Positions 36,372 through 45,750 of a stretch of DNA of 64,000 bases are shown piece by piece. Position numbers and translations under genes: made by a program. The notes below the pieces were generated by a model, which did no database searches, had not been told where the DNA came from, and was given only the letters and a program-made list of their open reading frames with translations. The stretch is from CAUZIB01 sp963578805. Lineage in GTDB: Bacteria; Acidobacteriota; Vicinamibacteria; Vicinamibacterales; UBA8438. The stretch covers positions 23,017-87,016 of the forward strand of contig CAUZDY010000009.1 in assembly GCA_963578805.1 (NCBI GenBank), written 5' to 3'. Every line of letters starts with the position of its first letter. Position 1 is the stretch's first letter.

Positions 36372-37531
36372 GACACCCTTCCGTTCCCCACCGTCCGAGC
36401 GACCGAAAATATGGCTTGAGCAGCCCGCTGACTCGCGCCAGCACTCCCCAGACGCTCCCTAACCTTGGCCAGGGCGACACGTGCCTGTTCGGCCCGTTCT
36501 GGATCACGCAGTAAGGTTAGAACGGCATCGGCCACTGCATCTGGCGTCAAGTCATCCTGGATCAACTCGGGCGCAACGGTCTCCCCAGCGATCAGATTAA
36601 CCATACCGACCGTATCCACATGAGCGAACCGCCTGACCAATCGATAGGTCAGGGGCGATAGTCTGTAGACGATGACCATTGGGCGGCCGTGAAGCGCGGT
36701 CTGCACCGTCGCCGTGCCCGAAGCGGTAACGACAACATCAGAGGAAGCAACTACATCGTCGGTCTGTCCCTCGACAATCACCAGAGGCCGTCCACCGGTG
36801 CCTTCTTGTCCCGTATTCGCAGGGAAGAACAGCTCGTCATCGAGCCCAGGAGCTCGCGCGACCACAAACTGCACCTGCGGCATGATACGTCCAATGAGCG
36901 ACGTCGCACCGACAAGCACTCGCAGAATCGACCGTACTTCATTAGGTCGGCTACCCGGAAGAAGAGCCACGGTGGGGGCGGTTGGGTCAAGCCCCTGGTG
37001 TGTGAGAAATTCCTCCCGGGAACGCACCGTGTCTGTGAGATCCACCAGCGGGTGACCCACGAACTCGACCGGAATCCCAGCCTCGCGATAAATGGCTTCT
37101 TCGAACGGAAAGATCACCAACGCTCGGGTCGCGAACTTCTTGATCGTCTGGAGACGGCTTCGTCGCCACGCCCATACCTGCGGACAGACGTAGTAGACAA
37201 CCGGAATGCCCATCCGGTGCATGGCTGTCGCGAGGCGAAAATTGATCTCAGGAAAGTCAATCGGGACGAACACGTCAGGGCGGTCACGACGAGCCAACGC
37301 CACCAGTCGGCGATATGTGGCCAGTGACCGGGGGAGCACCGACAGCGCCTCCGATAACCCCGTGACCGTGAGACCTCCGAAGTCATCGACAACGTCGGCA
37401 CCCGCCTTTCGCATCCGAGCGCCTCCGAGGCCGAACACGCGCGTGGAGGCATCCAACGCGTGTAGCGCGCGGGTCAGCGCCCCCGCGTACAAGTCGCCGG
37501 ATGGTTCGCCACACGAAAGCAGGATATTCAA
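36368..37531 (-). CDS. lpxB: Lipid-A-disaccharide synthase
   Basis: The 387-residue GT-B glycosyltransferase has the LpxB hallmarks: CGEPSGDLYAGAL, GLGGARMRKAG, VTGLSEAL, DFPEINFRLA, YVCPQVWAWRR, FPFEEAIYREAGI, FVGHPLVD, LLPGSRPNE and ASGTATVQTAL. It condenses UDP-diacylglucosamine with lipid X at the inner membrane, showing that the cell makes lipid A. The only start consistent with MxILLSxGEPSGD is TTG 37531, without a clear ribosome site. No other lpx gene is adjacent. Its stop overlaps the M50 remnant. Confidence 0.93.
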   Translation of the reverse strand: MNILLSCGEPSGDLYAGALTRALHALDASTRVFGLGGARMRKAGADVVDDFGGLTVTGLSEALSVLPRSLATYRRLVALARRDRPDVFVPIDFPEINFRLATAMHRMGIPVVYYVCPQVWAWRRSRLQTIKKFATRALVIFPFEEAIYREAGIPVEFVGHPLVDLTDTVRSREEFLTHQGLDPTAPTVALLPGSRPNEVRSILRVLVGATSLIGRIMPQVQFVVARAPGLDDELFFPANTGQEGTGGRPLVIVEGQTDDVVASSDVVVTASGTATVQTALHGRPMVIVYRLSPLTYRLVRRFAHVDTVGMVNLIAGETVAPELIQDDLTPDAVADAVLTLLRDPERAEQARVALAKVRERLGSAGASQRAAQAIFSVARTVGNGRVS

Positions 37532-37704
37532 GAGGGTGCCTGAATCGATCGGTTTCTGGCGTCAGATATCAATCGGTCGACGTCAAGAAGTCTGAGCTGG
37601 TAGAGGCGCACCACTGGTGGGGTGTTCTCAGCACGACGGAGGCGGACACCATTCTTCGACACGCTCAAGACGGGTTCTCTCGCCGGAAGCCTGTAACCTT
37701 ACGT

Positions 37705-39198
37705 CTACTGCCTCACCCTCTGCGCGACCTCTCTAGCGATCATAAAGTCGGCCGTAGAGAGATCCAGCTCAGTAATCGGGACTAGCTCATAAGAATCAAA
37801 CCCCACGCCGGATAGATCGTTGACAAACGTTGACGCATCGCCGACCAGCACCATCGAGAGAAGACCTGGCTTCAAATACTCTCTCGCTACACGCTGGATG
37901 TCGTCCTCCGTCACGGCATTGATTCGCTCGGGGTATCTTTCCAGGTCATCCAAGTCCAAACCGAAGAGGATCGCCTCGAGAACTTGAGCGGCGATAGCGT
38001 TCGGGGTCTCAATTGTCAGAGGAAAGTGGCCGGCTAGATAGTCCTTCGCCCGTCGCAACTCGCGCCGGCTGACACGCTCGCGCTGCATCCGAGATATTTC
38101 GTCGACGGTGAGCCGGAGGACCTCGGCGGTCGCAGACGAACGGGTGTCTGTCTGGGCCATGAAATCGCCGGCGAACTGCCGGCCGGCCATCTCCGCCGAG
38201 GCGGAATACGTGAGTGATCGATCCGTACGCAACACACTACCGAGGCGGTTACCACCCTCGCCGCCAAGTATCTTGACCGCCATGTCGAGCGCTAGATAGT
38301 CCGGATGCGCGCGTGGGAGGGCCAGGTGTCCGACGCGCACCGCGGTCTGTACCGCCCCTGGTTTGTCGACAATGACAAGTCGATTCGATGGCGGTGGCTG
38401 CTCCGTCAGGTCTGGCGTCGGCAAGACACCTCTCGGCCAATCGGAAAGCGCGCGGGCCACACCCGCGAACGCCTCTTCAGCACTGACGTCACCCACAACC
38501 GCCAGAATCGCGTTATTGGGAAGGTAGTGGTTCCGATGGAACTCGATCAAATCGTTACGGGTGATCCGCATCAATGACTGAGGCGTGCCGTTCTGTGGCA
38601 TACCGTAGGGATGAGCCCCGTACACGAGCCGGCCGAATACAATGCTCGAGACATATGCGGGATCATCGTAGCTAACCTGCATTTCTGACAATACCTGCTG
38701 GCGTTGTCGGTCAACCTCGGTCTGGGCGTACGCCGGATTCCGCGCCACATCGGACAGCATGTCAAGCGCCAAATCGAAACTATCCTTCAGGACTAGCACG
38801 TTGACATAGCTGAGATCTGTCCCGGCACCAACGGCCATTGCACCGCCAATGCTATCGATCGTCTGGGCGATCTCCTGAGCCCCACGCATGGTGGTGCCCT
38901 GATCCAGCAACTGTGCAGTCATGGCTGCGAGACCGGGCTTGACCGTTGGGTCACTCGACGTGCCCGCTCGCACTAGTAACCGAACGTTGACCGCAGGCTG
39001 CTCGTGTGCCCCGACGTAGACGACTTGTAAACCGTTGTCGAGCCGACGCAACTCGTAATCTGGAAATTTGACATCCGGAGCCAGAAGCGGGGGTGGTGGG
39101 TCCTCGCGTGGCCACTGTACGCGTTGCGCGGAAGCAGGTAGAACCGAGGCCAGCGACAACACCCCGAACACGGCAAGCACTGACGCGGTACGAATCAT
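37705..39198 (-). CDS. M16 family peptidase partner lacking the zinc motif
   Basis: The 497-residue protein has a signal peptide (residues 1-24) and the two M16 domains. At the HxxEH position it reads AAMTAQLLDQGTT, so it cannot bind zinc. The C-terminal half keeps SLTYSASAE, containing the Arg/Tyr pair region that helps bind peptide in M16 heterodimers. It is the regulatory or substrate-binding partner of the active M16 protein encoded immediately upstream (ATGA overlap at 39195-39198). Location is periplasmic or membrane-associated. Confidence 0.88.
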   Translation of the reverse strand: MIRTASVLAVFGVLSLASVLPASAQRVQWPREDPPPPLLAPDVKFPDYELRRLDNGLQVVYVGAHEQPAVNVRLLVRAGTSSDPTVKPGLAAMTAQLLDQGTTMRGAQEIAQTIDSIGGAMAVGAGTDLSYVNVLVLKDSFDLALDMLSDVARNPAYAQTEVDRQRQQVLSEMQVSYDDPAYVSSIVFGRLVYGAHPYGMPQNGTPQSLMRITRNDLIEFHRNHYLPNNAILAVVGDVSAEEAFAGVARALSDWPRGVLPTPDLTEQPPPSNRLVIVDKPGAVQTAVRVGHLALPRAHPDYLALDMAVKILGGEGGNRLGSVLRTDRSLTYSASAEMAGRQFAGDFMAQTDTRSSATAEVLRLTVDEISRMQRERVSRRELRRAKDYLAGHFPLTIETPNAIAAQVLEAILFGLDLDDLERYPERINAVTEDDIQRVAREYLKPGLLSMVLVGDASTFVNDLSGVGFDSYELVPITELDLSTADFMIAREVAQRVRQ

Positions 39199-40577
39199 CT
39201 CGCCCCCGACAGACCAGCACTCGAGCCCCGCGGGAGGATCGTCATGACGAGCCGGTTTTCATCGTTGAAGTAGGTGCGCGCCACCCGACGTACATCCTCC
39301 TTCGTGACGTTCATGAAAATGTCAAACTCGCCGTCGGCCGTCGAGATGTCGTCGTGGATCACCGCGGCATGCGCCAGATGGGCGGCTTTCTGGGAATTCG
39401 TAAACCGACCGATCACGTAGTCTCGGGCGAACTGGTTCTTTGAGCGCTGCAGCTCCTCATCGGTGATCGGTTCGTTCTTGAGTTTGTCGAGCTCCTCGAT
39501 CAGTGCTGCCTCCGCCTCTGACGGCGTCTTTCCAGGAGGAATAATCGCGACGGCGTAAAAGAGATTTGGGTCCTCGATGATGTTCCCTTGGCCGAACGCC
39601 GCGACGGCAAGCTGCTCGTCGTACACTAGCCGGCGATAGATACGCGAACTCTGGCCGTCGGAGAGCACCTTAGACGCAATGTGGAGCGGATACGCATCGG
39701 GGTGACCGTCATACGTGATGTGGTGGGCGATGACCACCGCCGGAAGTGGCCAGTTGTCAGCTTCGAGTGTCACACGCTGCTCGGACTCGCGTGGTGGCTC
39801 CCGAGGAATCTCCCGCGGCACGGGGCGCTTTGCTTTGGGAACCCGTCCAAAGTAGTGTTCGACCATCTGTAACGCATTGTCGGTCTCGAAGTCGCCTACG
39901 ACGATGAGCGTGGCGTTTTCTGGGACGTAGTATGTGTCGAAGAACTCGCGAACGTCCTCGATCGACGCTGCTTCGAGGTCGGCCATCGATCCGATCGGCG
40001 TGTGTTTATACGGATGCGCAGTGAAGGCACGGTCGTACAGGAGTTCTGACAAGAGGCCAAACGGCTCATTTTCATACCGCCATCGGCGCTCTTCCTTGAC
40101 CACGTCTCGCTCAGCATCGAGGGTCCGCTGGTCGATACGTAAAGTCGCCATCCGATCGGCCTCGAGCCAGAAGACGAGCGGTAGATACTGCGAGGGCACC
40201 GTCTGCAGGAAAACAGTCGTGTCTTCAGTGGTATAGGCGTTCCCGTCCCCGCCGACGCCAGAGATAAAGCTCAGGTGTTCCTCGGGTGGGACATTCTTCG
40301 ACCCCTTGAACATCAGATGCTCGAATAGATGCGCAAAGCCCGTCCGCCCGGGGCGCTCGTTCTTCGACCCCACCCGATACCACAGTGCAACGTGGACGAT
40401 CGGCGTCGAGTGATCCTCAGACAGCACCACCGTTAGACCGTTCTCGAGTTTGGTAATGCGGTAGTCGAACTTGGGCGGGCGGACTGCACTGTATACCGTT
40501 GGAGCAAGGGCAACAACGGCAACCGCCAGAAGCGCAATTACCGCCACTACCGGAGCGCGACGACTCCTCGGTGTCAT
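39195..40577 (-). CDS. M16 family zinc peptidase, active subunit
   Basis: This 460-residue exported protein has an N-terminal hydrophobic segment (residues about 8-32) and inverted zinc motif HLFEHLMFKGS. The downstream Glu ligand lies about 75 residues later in LDAERDVVKEERRWRYEN. It belongs to the bacterial processing-peptidase-like M16B group and should form a heterodimer with the following non-zinc subunit, degrading peptides in the periplasm. The ATG at 40577 has no strong ribosome site. A 149-bp spacer separates it from the divergent PGPGW-like gene. Confidence 0.9.
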   Translation of the reverse strand: MTPRSRRAPVVAVIALLAVAVVALAPTVYSAVRPPKFDYRITKLENGLTVVLSEDHSTPIVHVALWYRVGSKNERPGRTGFAHLFEHLMFKGSKNVPPEEHLSFISGVGGDGNAYTTEDTTVFLQTVPSQYLPLVFWLEADRMATLRIDQRTLDAERDVVKEERRWRYENEPFGLLSELLYDRAFTAHPYKHTPIGSMADLEAASIEDVREFFDTYYVPENATLIVVGDFETDNALQMVEHYFGRVPKAKRPVPREIPREPPRESEQRVTLEADNWPLPAVVIAHHITYDGHPDAYPLHIASKVLSDGQSSRIYRRLVYDEQLAVAAFGQGNIIEDPNLFYAVAIIPPGKTPSEAEAALIEELDKLKNEPITDEELQRSKNQFARDYVIGRFTNSQKAAHLAHAAVIHDDISTADGEFDIFMNVTKEDVRRVARTYFNDENRLVMTILPRGSSAGLSGAR

Positions 40578-40726
40578 ATGGAATTGATTATGTCACAAGG
40601 GAGTGCGGATACGACCACCGCGCACACGGGAGCCAACCGAGAGCAGTCGAACGAGGCCGCCGGGTGAAATATATTGGTGGTCAGCAGCCGGCACAGTCGT
40701 GAAACCAGTTCTAGAATAGGAGGATC

Positions 40727-41185
40727 GTGTCAGCGTTCACCCAGTGGTCACTTGCAGGACTCCGATGGGCGGGCGAACACCCTAACGCCCTCGCATGGGC
40801 CTTTGGAGTGTCACTCGTGCTGTTCGTGGGAAGCCTCGTATTAATTCCAGTCCTGATTGCCAGGATGCGACCAGACTATTTCGTGGCACCCAACCCCGAC
40901 GACCACACTTGGCTCGGCCGGCATCGGATCGCTCGGGCGACGGCGCGGGTTCTCAAGAATGTCCTCGGTTGTGCACTGCTGCTGGCGGGAGTCGTGATGA
41001 TGGTGCTGCCTGGGCAAGGGATCATTACGGTGCTTGCTGCGCTGTCGCTATTGGACTTTCCTGGGAAGCGAGCCCTCGAGCTACGTCTGATCCGCCAGAC
41101 ACATGTCAATAAGGCGATCAACTGGATTCGTGCCCAGTCCGGTCACCCCCCCCTGATCATTCCCACTGCGTCGGACGACACCTAA
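40727..41185 (+). CDS. PGPGW-like small membrane protein
   Basis: The 152-residue protein has two or three membrane helices. One lies near residues 20-48; the second and third flank the motif MVLPGQGIITVLAALSLLDFPGK, matched in parts as VLPGQG and LLDFPGKR. This resembles the PGPGW transmembrane family of unknown function. A C-terminal stretch HVNKAINWIRAQSGHPPL is characteristic of that family. The start is GTG 40727, with AGGAGG just upstream. Confidence 0.77.
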   Translation: MSAFTQWSLAGLRWAGEHPNALAWAFGVSLVLFVGSLVLIPVLIARMRPDYFVAPNPDDHTWLGRHRIARATARVLKNVLGCALLLAGVVMMVLPGQGIITVLAALSLLDFPGKRALELRLIRQTHVNKAINWIRAQSGHPPLIIPTASDDT

Positions 41186-41652
41186 ACCGCTTCTCGCGAC
41201 GGCAACCGAGGGGCTACCGCCTCGATCCACGACTGATTGGCGACTGGCCCGTACTGGTCGCAGTATCTGATCATCTGGTACGGGGAGCTGTTAGGAAGAA
41301 GCAGGATTCATCGCCCATCGAATGCAAGGCTCGTGGGAAACCGTCTCTGGTGATGGCATGCTTTACACCGTAAAGCGCTCTTACTCAGCCAAAACATCAC
41401 GACCGACGGGCGTGGGCTCACAACGATCGCCAGGTCAGTCGCCCCTACAGGACGAGCCGGCGCTGCCATTCACGACAATCGCCACGACTTTAGCACTGTG
41501 GATCCCTCGGTGAACCGCTATAATCTCGCACGGCAGGTGACGGTGCCGTCGTTCCATCCCTGGCCTCACTCGTTACCCACCGCCGGCAGTCTGAATCGTG
41601 TAGCCACACACTGAAACGCAATGACGAGTAAGACATAAAGGAGGCGCGCAAC
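41186..41652. other. Intergenic region, 467 bp, no gene recognised
   Basis: No tRNA-like T-loop, convincing coding frame or repeat was seen. The short frame 41322-41513 lacks a ribosome site and family features. An exact TATAAT occurs at 41519-41524, about 130 bp before the reductase gene, but no matching -35 was found. The final bases AAGGAGGCGCGCAAC form the ribosome site of the next gene. The region may contain eroded coding sequence. Confidence 0.45.
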
Positions 41653-42549
41653 ATGAAGATAGCGGTGATCGGTCTTGGAACAATGGGCGCACCCATGGCT
41701 GAAAATTTAATTAAGGCCGGGTTCGAGGTCACGGTCCACAACCGAACACGCAGCCGAGAAGAACCACTGGAGACACTGGGGGCCACGCGCGCGGAAAGCC
41801 CATCGGCGGCAGCGGCGGACGCGAAAATCGTTCTCACGTGCGTGTCCGATACTCCGGATGTCGAACGGATCCTGCTCGACCCAGACAGAGGCGCGATCAA
41901 CGGGCTCAAAGAGGGCGGTCTTGTGGTCGACTGCTCGTCTATCGCACCCGGATCCACACGACGGATTGCCGAGACTTTTCGAGAGATAGGGCACGGATAT
42001 GTGGACGCACCGGTGTCGGGTGGCTCAGAAGGCGCGATAAACGGCACCCTGACGATCATGTGTGGCGGGTCAGAAGAAGACTACGAGCGGGCGTACCCAG
42101 TGTTGCAGGTGATCGGGAGCAAGGTGACTCGAATTGGCCCGGTCGGGTGTGGGCAGATCGCCAAGGTCGCAAACCAGGTGGTGATTACTGGCACCTTCAT
42201 GGCCCTCGCCGAGGCCCTGACGCTTGCCTACCGTGCCGGTGCCAATCCTGAAAAGGTGGTCGAAGCGATCGGCGGAGGCGTGGCAGGATCATGGATCCTG
42301 AACAACCGTTCTGAAAAAATGCTGCAGGACGATTATCCTCTCGGCTTTCGACTGCGTCTCCACAGGAAGGACCTTAGGATCGCCCTCGACACCGCTCGAG
42401 AATTTAAAGTTCCGGTTCCGATCGCCAGCCTGGTCGCGACCATAGAAGACGCGTTAATCGCACAAGGATACGGAGACGAAGATATGTCCAACCTCGCCAG
42501 GTTCGTCCGCCATGGGGCCAACATACCTGACGGACCGATGAAACCGTGA
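41653..42549 (+). CDS. Beta-hydroxyacid dehydrogenase, tartronate-semialdehyde-reductase-like
   Basis: The 298-residue cytosolic enzyme has an N-terminal Rossmann motif IGLGTMGAPMAENL, the substrate loop DAPVSGG (residues 118-124) and the catalytic Lys K171 in GQIAKVANQ, at the same number as in characterised 2-hydroxy-3-oxopropionate reductases. It would reduce a semialdehyde or similar 3-oxo acid with NAD(P)H. GarR activity is plausible, but paralogues use 3-hydroxyisobutyrate or succinic semialdehyde, so the symbol is left empty. A strong AAGGAGG precedes the ATG. Confidence 0.87.
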   Translation: MKIAVIGLGTMGAPMAENLIKAGFEVTVHNRTRSREEPLETLGATRAESPSAAAADAKIVLTCVSDTPDVERILLDPDRGAINGLKEGGLVVDCSSIAPGSTRRIAETFREIGHGYVDAPVSGGSEGAINGTLTIMCGGSEEDYERAYPVLQVIGSKVTRIGPVGCGQIAKVANQVVITGTFMALAEALTLAYRAGANPEKVVEAIGGGVAGSWILNNRSEKMLQDDYPLGFRLRLHRKDLRIALDTAREFKVPVPIASLVATIEDALIAQGYGDEDMSNLARFVRHGANIPDGPMKP

Positions 42550-42559
42550 CAATCCAGAG

Positions 42560-43753
42560 CTAGAAGAACCAACTCATCGACAGATACGCCGTCGCTCCGG
42601 CTAGACCGTACTCGGACGGCAACTGACGGTCAGGTGTGATTTTGTCATCACCGAGACCGAAGAAGAGGCCGGCAGTCACATTCGCTTCTTCACTCGCAGA
42701 ATAGGACATGCTGGGTGACAGCAGTATGCTGCGGTCATTCAGGTTCCAGAGCCACAAACCAGCCACGCCCCACAGCGGGTGCAGCTGGTAGGATACCTGC
42801 ACGACTGTTTCATCGCGACCGAGTACTTGCAATTCGCCGCGTGTGAACGGTTCCGACAACAAGACCCCCAAGTACTCCTCAACACTCGCGGCGCCGAGCC
42901 CATCGTGCTGATACTCACCGAGCACGAACAAATCTCGCCCGTTAACTCGCAAGAGTCGATCGATGCCGATCGCGCCTCGAAAAGCCACCCGCCCCGCCAC
43001 GTTACGGACTACCGCTTCTCCGCGAACCGCCAGCGCGCCAACCGCTCCGGCAGCGGCAGCGGAGCCAACTGGGTCGCCATAGAGTGTTCCACCCCATCCC
43101 GACAGCTCCCAGTTCTTGACTGTCATCAGGCCGCGACCAAGCGCGGTCATCTCTTCACCTGCGCCGGTCTTTGTTGGACGTACGACGAGGTCGACCTCAC
43201 TTAGAGGTGTCGGGTTGATTCTGACACGGGCCGCATCGACTCCGGCGCGGAACTCTCGGAACGGATCGGCCGGGCTGAAGGGCGAAAATGGATCGGCCGG
43301 CGTCAGAAAGAGCGTCGTCCCCCACGAGACGGCTTGACGCCCACCAGACAACTCGACCGCGTCGGTCGGACTCCAGCCGACTCGCAGTCTGTCAAACCGA
43401 TGCTCCCACCGAACGTGTTGTTCCTCAGTGATCGTCTGCTGTAGATCGAACCACTCGCCGCCGCTCGGGACCACACCCACGCCAAAACCGATGGGCGTCG
43501 ATCTCTGGCGAAAGGTCGCGATATGCTCGAAGGCCACGCTGGCGGTGAGGTTCTTGAACGCCGGCTCGGCCGTGAGACGAAATCGATTGAAGCTGCTCAC
43601 GTTGCTCTCACTAAACGTGGTGGATCCTGACGCGAACGGAACGGACTGGACATAGCCAGACACCAGGGGTTGGGCGTGGAGTGGTCCGCTCAGAACCAGA
43701 GAACACACACACAACAGGATGGTCTGACCCAGTCGTATGACCGTTGTCTTCAA
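42560..43753 (-). CDS. Outer-membrane beta-barrel protein (DUF1302-like)
   Basis: The 397-residue protein has a signal peptide (about 1-27). Alternating beta strands follow, and the C-terminus is aromatic (AYLSMSWFF), typical of outer-membrane barrels recognised by the BAM machinery. The block GRQAVSWGTTLFLTPADPFSPF resembles DUF1302-type porins. Translation apparently begins at TTG 43753 inside the stop of the ABC ATPase gene (TTGA overlap), so it is coupled to the LolD-like/FtsX unit. It is probably the outer-membrane end of that transport system; this is inference from position. Confidence 0.76.
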   Translation of the reverse strand: MKTTVIRLGQTILLCVCSLVLSGPLHAQPLVSGYVQSVPFASGSTTFSESNVSSFNRFRLTAEPAFKNLTASVAFEHIATFRQRSTPIGFGVGVVPSGGEWFDLQQTITEEQHVRWEHRFDRLRVGWSPTDAVELSGGRQAVSWGTTLFLTPADPFSPFSPADPFREFRAGVDAARVRINPTPLSEVDLVVRPTKTGAGEEMTALGRGLMTVKNWELSGWGGTLYGDPVGSAAAAGAVGALAVRGEAVVRNVAGRVAFRGAIGIDRLLRVNGRDLFVLGEYQHDGLGAASVEEYLGVLLSEPFTRGELQVLGRDETVVQVSYQLHPLWGVAGLWLWNLNDRSILLSPSMSYSASEEANVTAGLFFGLGDDKITPDRQLPSEYGLAGATAYLSMSWFF

Positions 43754-44448
43754 GACCGCGTCTCGTCTGAATCGATGGCACCGTCAACCATCCGCACCAC
43801 CCGGCGCGACCGCTCCATCACATGTTCGTCGTGGGTGGCGAAGATAAACGTCACACCGAGTTCCTGGTTGAACTCGAGCATCATGTCGAGCAGCGCCTCG
43901 CTCGCGGCGGTATCCAGGTTGGCGGTTGGTTCGTCGGCCAGCACCAGCGCCGGATTGCTGGCCACGGCCCGCACGACGGCAACGCGCTGCTGCTGTCCTC
44001 CGGACAGCTTGCCTGGCCGCCGGTCCTCCAACCCCGTCATGCCGGTACGTTCGAACAGTTCTCCGACGCGACGAGCGCGCTCGTTGGCCGGCACGCCCCT
44101 GAGAAGCATCGGAAACTCCGCGTTCTCGAGCGCTGTTAGCACCGGTAACAGGTTGTAGGCCTGAAAGACAAATCCGACATTCTCCAGTCGGAACTGGGCC
44201 AACTCCTGGCTCGACATCTGGCTCACATCCTGTCCGGCAACCCAAATACGCCCTCTCGTCGGACGCGTGAGACCACCGATCAGATTCAGTAGTGTCGTCT
44301 TACCTGAGCCTGACGGTCCGGCAAGTGCCGTGAACTCCCCAGGAGCGAATGTCAGCGTGACATCGCGGACCGCACGCACCTCCTCAGCTTCCTGTTTGAA
44401 GATTTTCCAGATCCCTTCGGTGTGAACGGCGGCTGACTGATCGGGCAT
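43750..44448 (-). CDS. ABC transporter ATPase, LolD/MacB-like
   Basis: The 232-residue cytosolic ATPase has Walker A GPSGSGKTT, Q-loop VGFVFQAYNLLPVLTALEN, signature LSGGQQQRVAVVRA and Walker B LVLADEPTANLD. It belongs to the branch that pairs with FtsX/MacB-type permeases and drives mechanotransmission rather than import. The two FtsX-like permeases encoded directly upstream are the expected partners. ATG 44448 lies 27 bp after the second permease stop. Confidence 0.9.
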   Translation of the reverse strand: MPDQSAAVHTEGIWKIFKQEAEEVRAVRDVTLTFAPGEFTALAGPSGSGKTTLLNLIGGLTRPTRGRIWVAGQDVSQMSSQELAQFRLENVGFVFQAYNLLPVLTALENAEFPMLLRGVPANERARRVGELFERTGMTGLEDRRPGKLSGGQQQRVAVVRAVASNPALVLADEPTANLDTAASEALLDMMLEFNQELGVTFIFATHDEHVMERSRRVVRMVDGAIDSDETRS

Positions 44449-44475
44449 CGGTCGTCAGTTCTCGGATACGCGTAA

Positions 44476-45750
44476 TCAACGGTCGAACTTCATCGCCTTC
44501 GTCACGTCGATGCGCATTGCCCTGATCGCCGGGTAGACCGACGCTACCACTCCGACACCCAAGATAAACGCCAGCGCTTGAATGATACGTGCCATACGAA
44601 ATAGCGGGATGATGACCGGGTCGATCACGACTCCGGAGAAGGTCATTTCTTCATCCATGAGAGCCGAGAAGTCGAGCCCGTCACCGAAGCAGTACCAGGT
44701 CAGAAGGATCCCTAATCCGATACCTATGGTGCTGCTGACTACCGTCAGCACCAATCCCTCAACCAGCACCAACGCTCCGGTCTGACCTGGTGTAAGCCCA
44801 AGCGCCTGCAGTACACCGAATTCACGATACCGGTGCATCACGGACATGAGCACGGTGTTCACGATACCAAACCCGATGATGACAAACAGGATCCCATAAA
44901 CCAGGTAGTTTCCAAAATCGTCGATCGCCACCATCGCACTAAGTTCTGGCATCGCCTCCTGCCAGCTCGTCACGGTGGTGGTTCCGCTCTGGATCGGCTC
45001 AGCAAGCGCATCCCGTAGTCCCACGACCAACCGTGACACGTCGGCGCTGTCCTCAACAATGACACCAACATTAGTGACGTCACGTCCTGACCCGAGCCAT
45101 TTTCCGGCCGTCTTGAGTGGCATATGGATCAACGCCTGGTCAATTTTCGGCACACCGGTGCGAAAGACACCAACAACTCTGAGGAGCTGACCAGCGACCT
45201 CCCTGTGTGCATCCTGAGCCGTCACGACCAGACGCGAACCCAGACGTAAATCAAGGCTCTCGACGAGGCCGATTCCAACATAGGCAGCTAGGCGGTCAGC
45301 CGGATCGAGATAGCGACCTTCGACGAGCTGCTCATCCAGTGTGCTGAACGACGCTTCCGCCCGCGGTTCCACCCCCATGATCTGGGCGGGACGAGCGCCA
45401 GCCGCCGAACTAGCCAGTCCCGTGATGATCAGCTTGGGTGATACCGCCTTCACCTGCTCCGCGATACCAACTGACGTCAGCGCCTGCTCTGTCGCTCTGC
45501 GAGCCATCTCCGGCAGCCGGTCTTCGATCCTGCGGCTGGTCCTGAACTCCGGGCGCTCGATCGTTACATGGCCCGACCCCATTCGCACTCCGGACTCGAT
45601 CCACCTCTCGTGCGTGCCGTCACCGAGCGTCAGCGAGAACATCAGCAATCCGCCACCGATGATCATCGCGAGGGACGTGAGCAGGGTGCGGCGAAACTGA
45701 CGCCGAAGGTTACGAAGAGCCAAAACGACGATGACGAGAGAATGTTCCAT
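44476..45750 (-). CDS. FtsX-family ABC permease, second copy
   Basis: The 424-residue permease has one N-terminal helix (RRTLLTSLAMIIGGGLLMF) and a large periplasmic domain (about residues 45-270). Three C-terminal helices with the FtsX layout follow, including FVIIGFGIVNTVLMSVMHRYREFGVLQALG. The topology matches LolC/LolE and MacB. The start ATG 45750 shares its first base with the preceding permease stop (TGATG), indicating coupled translation. The frame extends to 45858 but has no support there. Confidence 0.88.
   Translation of the reverse strand: MEHSLVIVVLALRNLRRQFRRTLLTSLAMIIGGGLLMFSLTLGDGTHERWIESGVRMGSGHVTIERPEFRTSRRIEDRLPEMARRATEQALTSVGIAEQVKAVSPKLIITGLASSAAGARPAQIMGVEPRAEASFSTLDEQLVEGRYLDPADRLAAYVGIGLVESLDLRLGSRLVVTAQDAHREVAGQLLRVVGVFRTGVPKIDQALIHMPLKTAGKWLGSGRDVTNVGVIVEDSADVSRLVVGLRDALAEPIQSGTTTVTSWQEAMPELSAMVAIDDFGNYLVYGILFVIIGFGIVNTVLMSVMHRYREFGVLQALGLTPGQTGALVLVEGLVLTVVSSTIGIGLGILLTWYCFGDGLDFSALMDEEMTFSGVVIDPVIIPLFRMARIIQALAFILGVGVVASVYPAIRAMRIDVTKAMKFDR

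Noticed and set aside
35974..36507. 177-codon minus-strand frame over the M50 remnant
   Set aside because: A shifted frame; the recognisable protease sequence is in the neighbouring frame with two stops.
37532..37704. Possible small gene between lpxB and the M16 unit (frame 37501-37785, plus)
   Set aside because: Runs into both neighbours in antisense, lacks a ribosome site and shows no family features.
41322..41513. 63-codon frame in the 467-bp gap
   Set aside because: No ribosome site, no recognisable motif and composition unlike the neighbouring genes.
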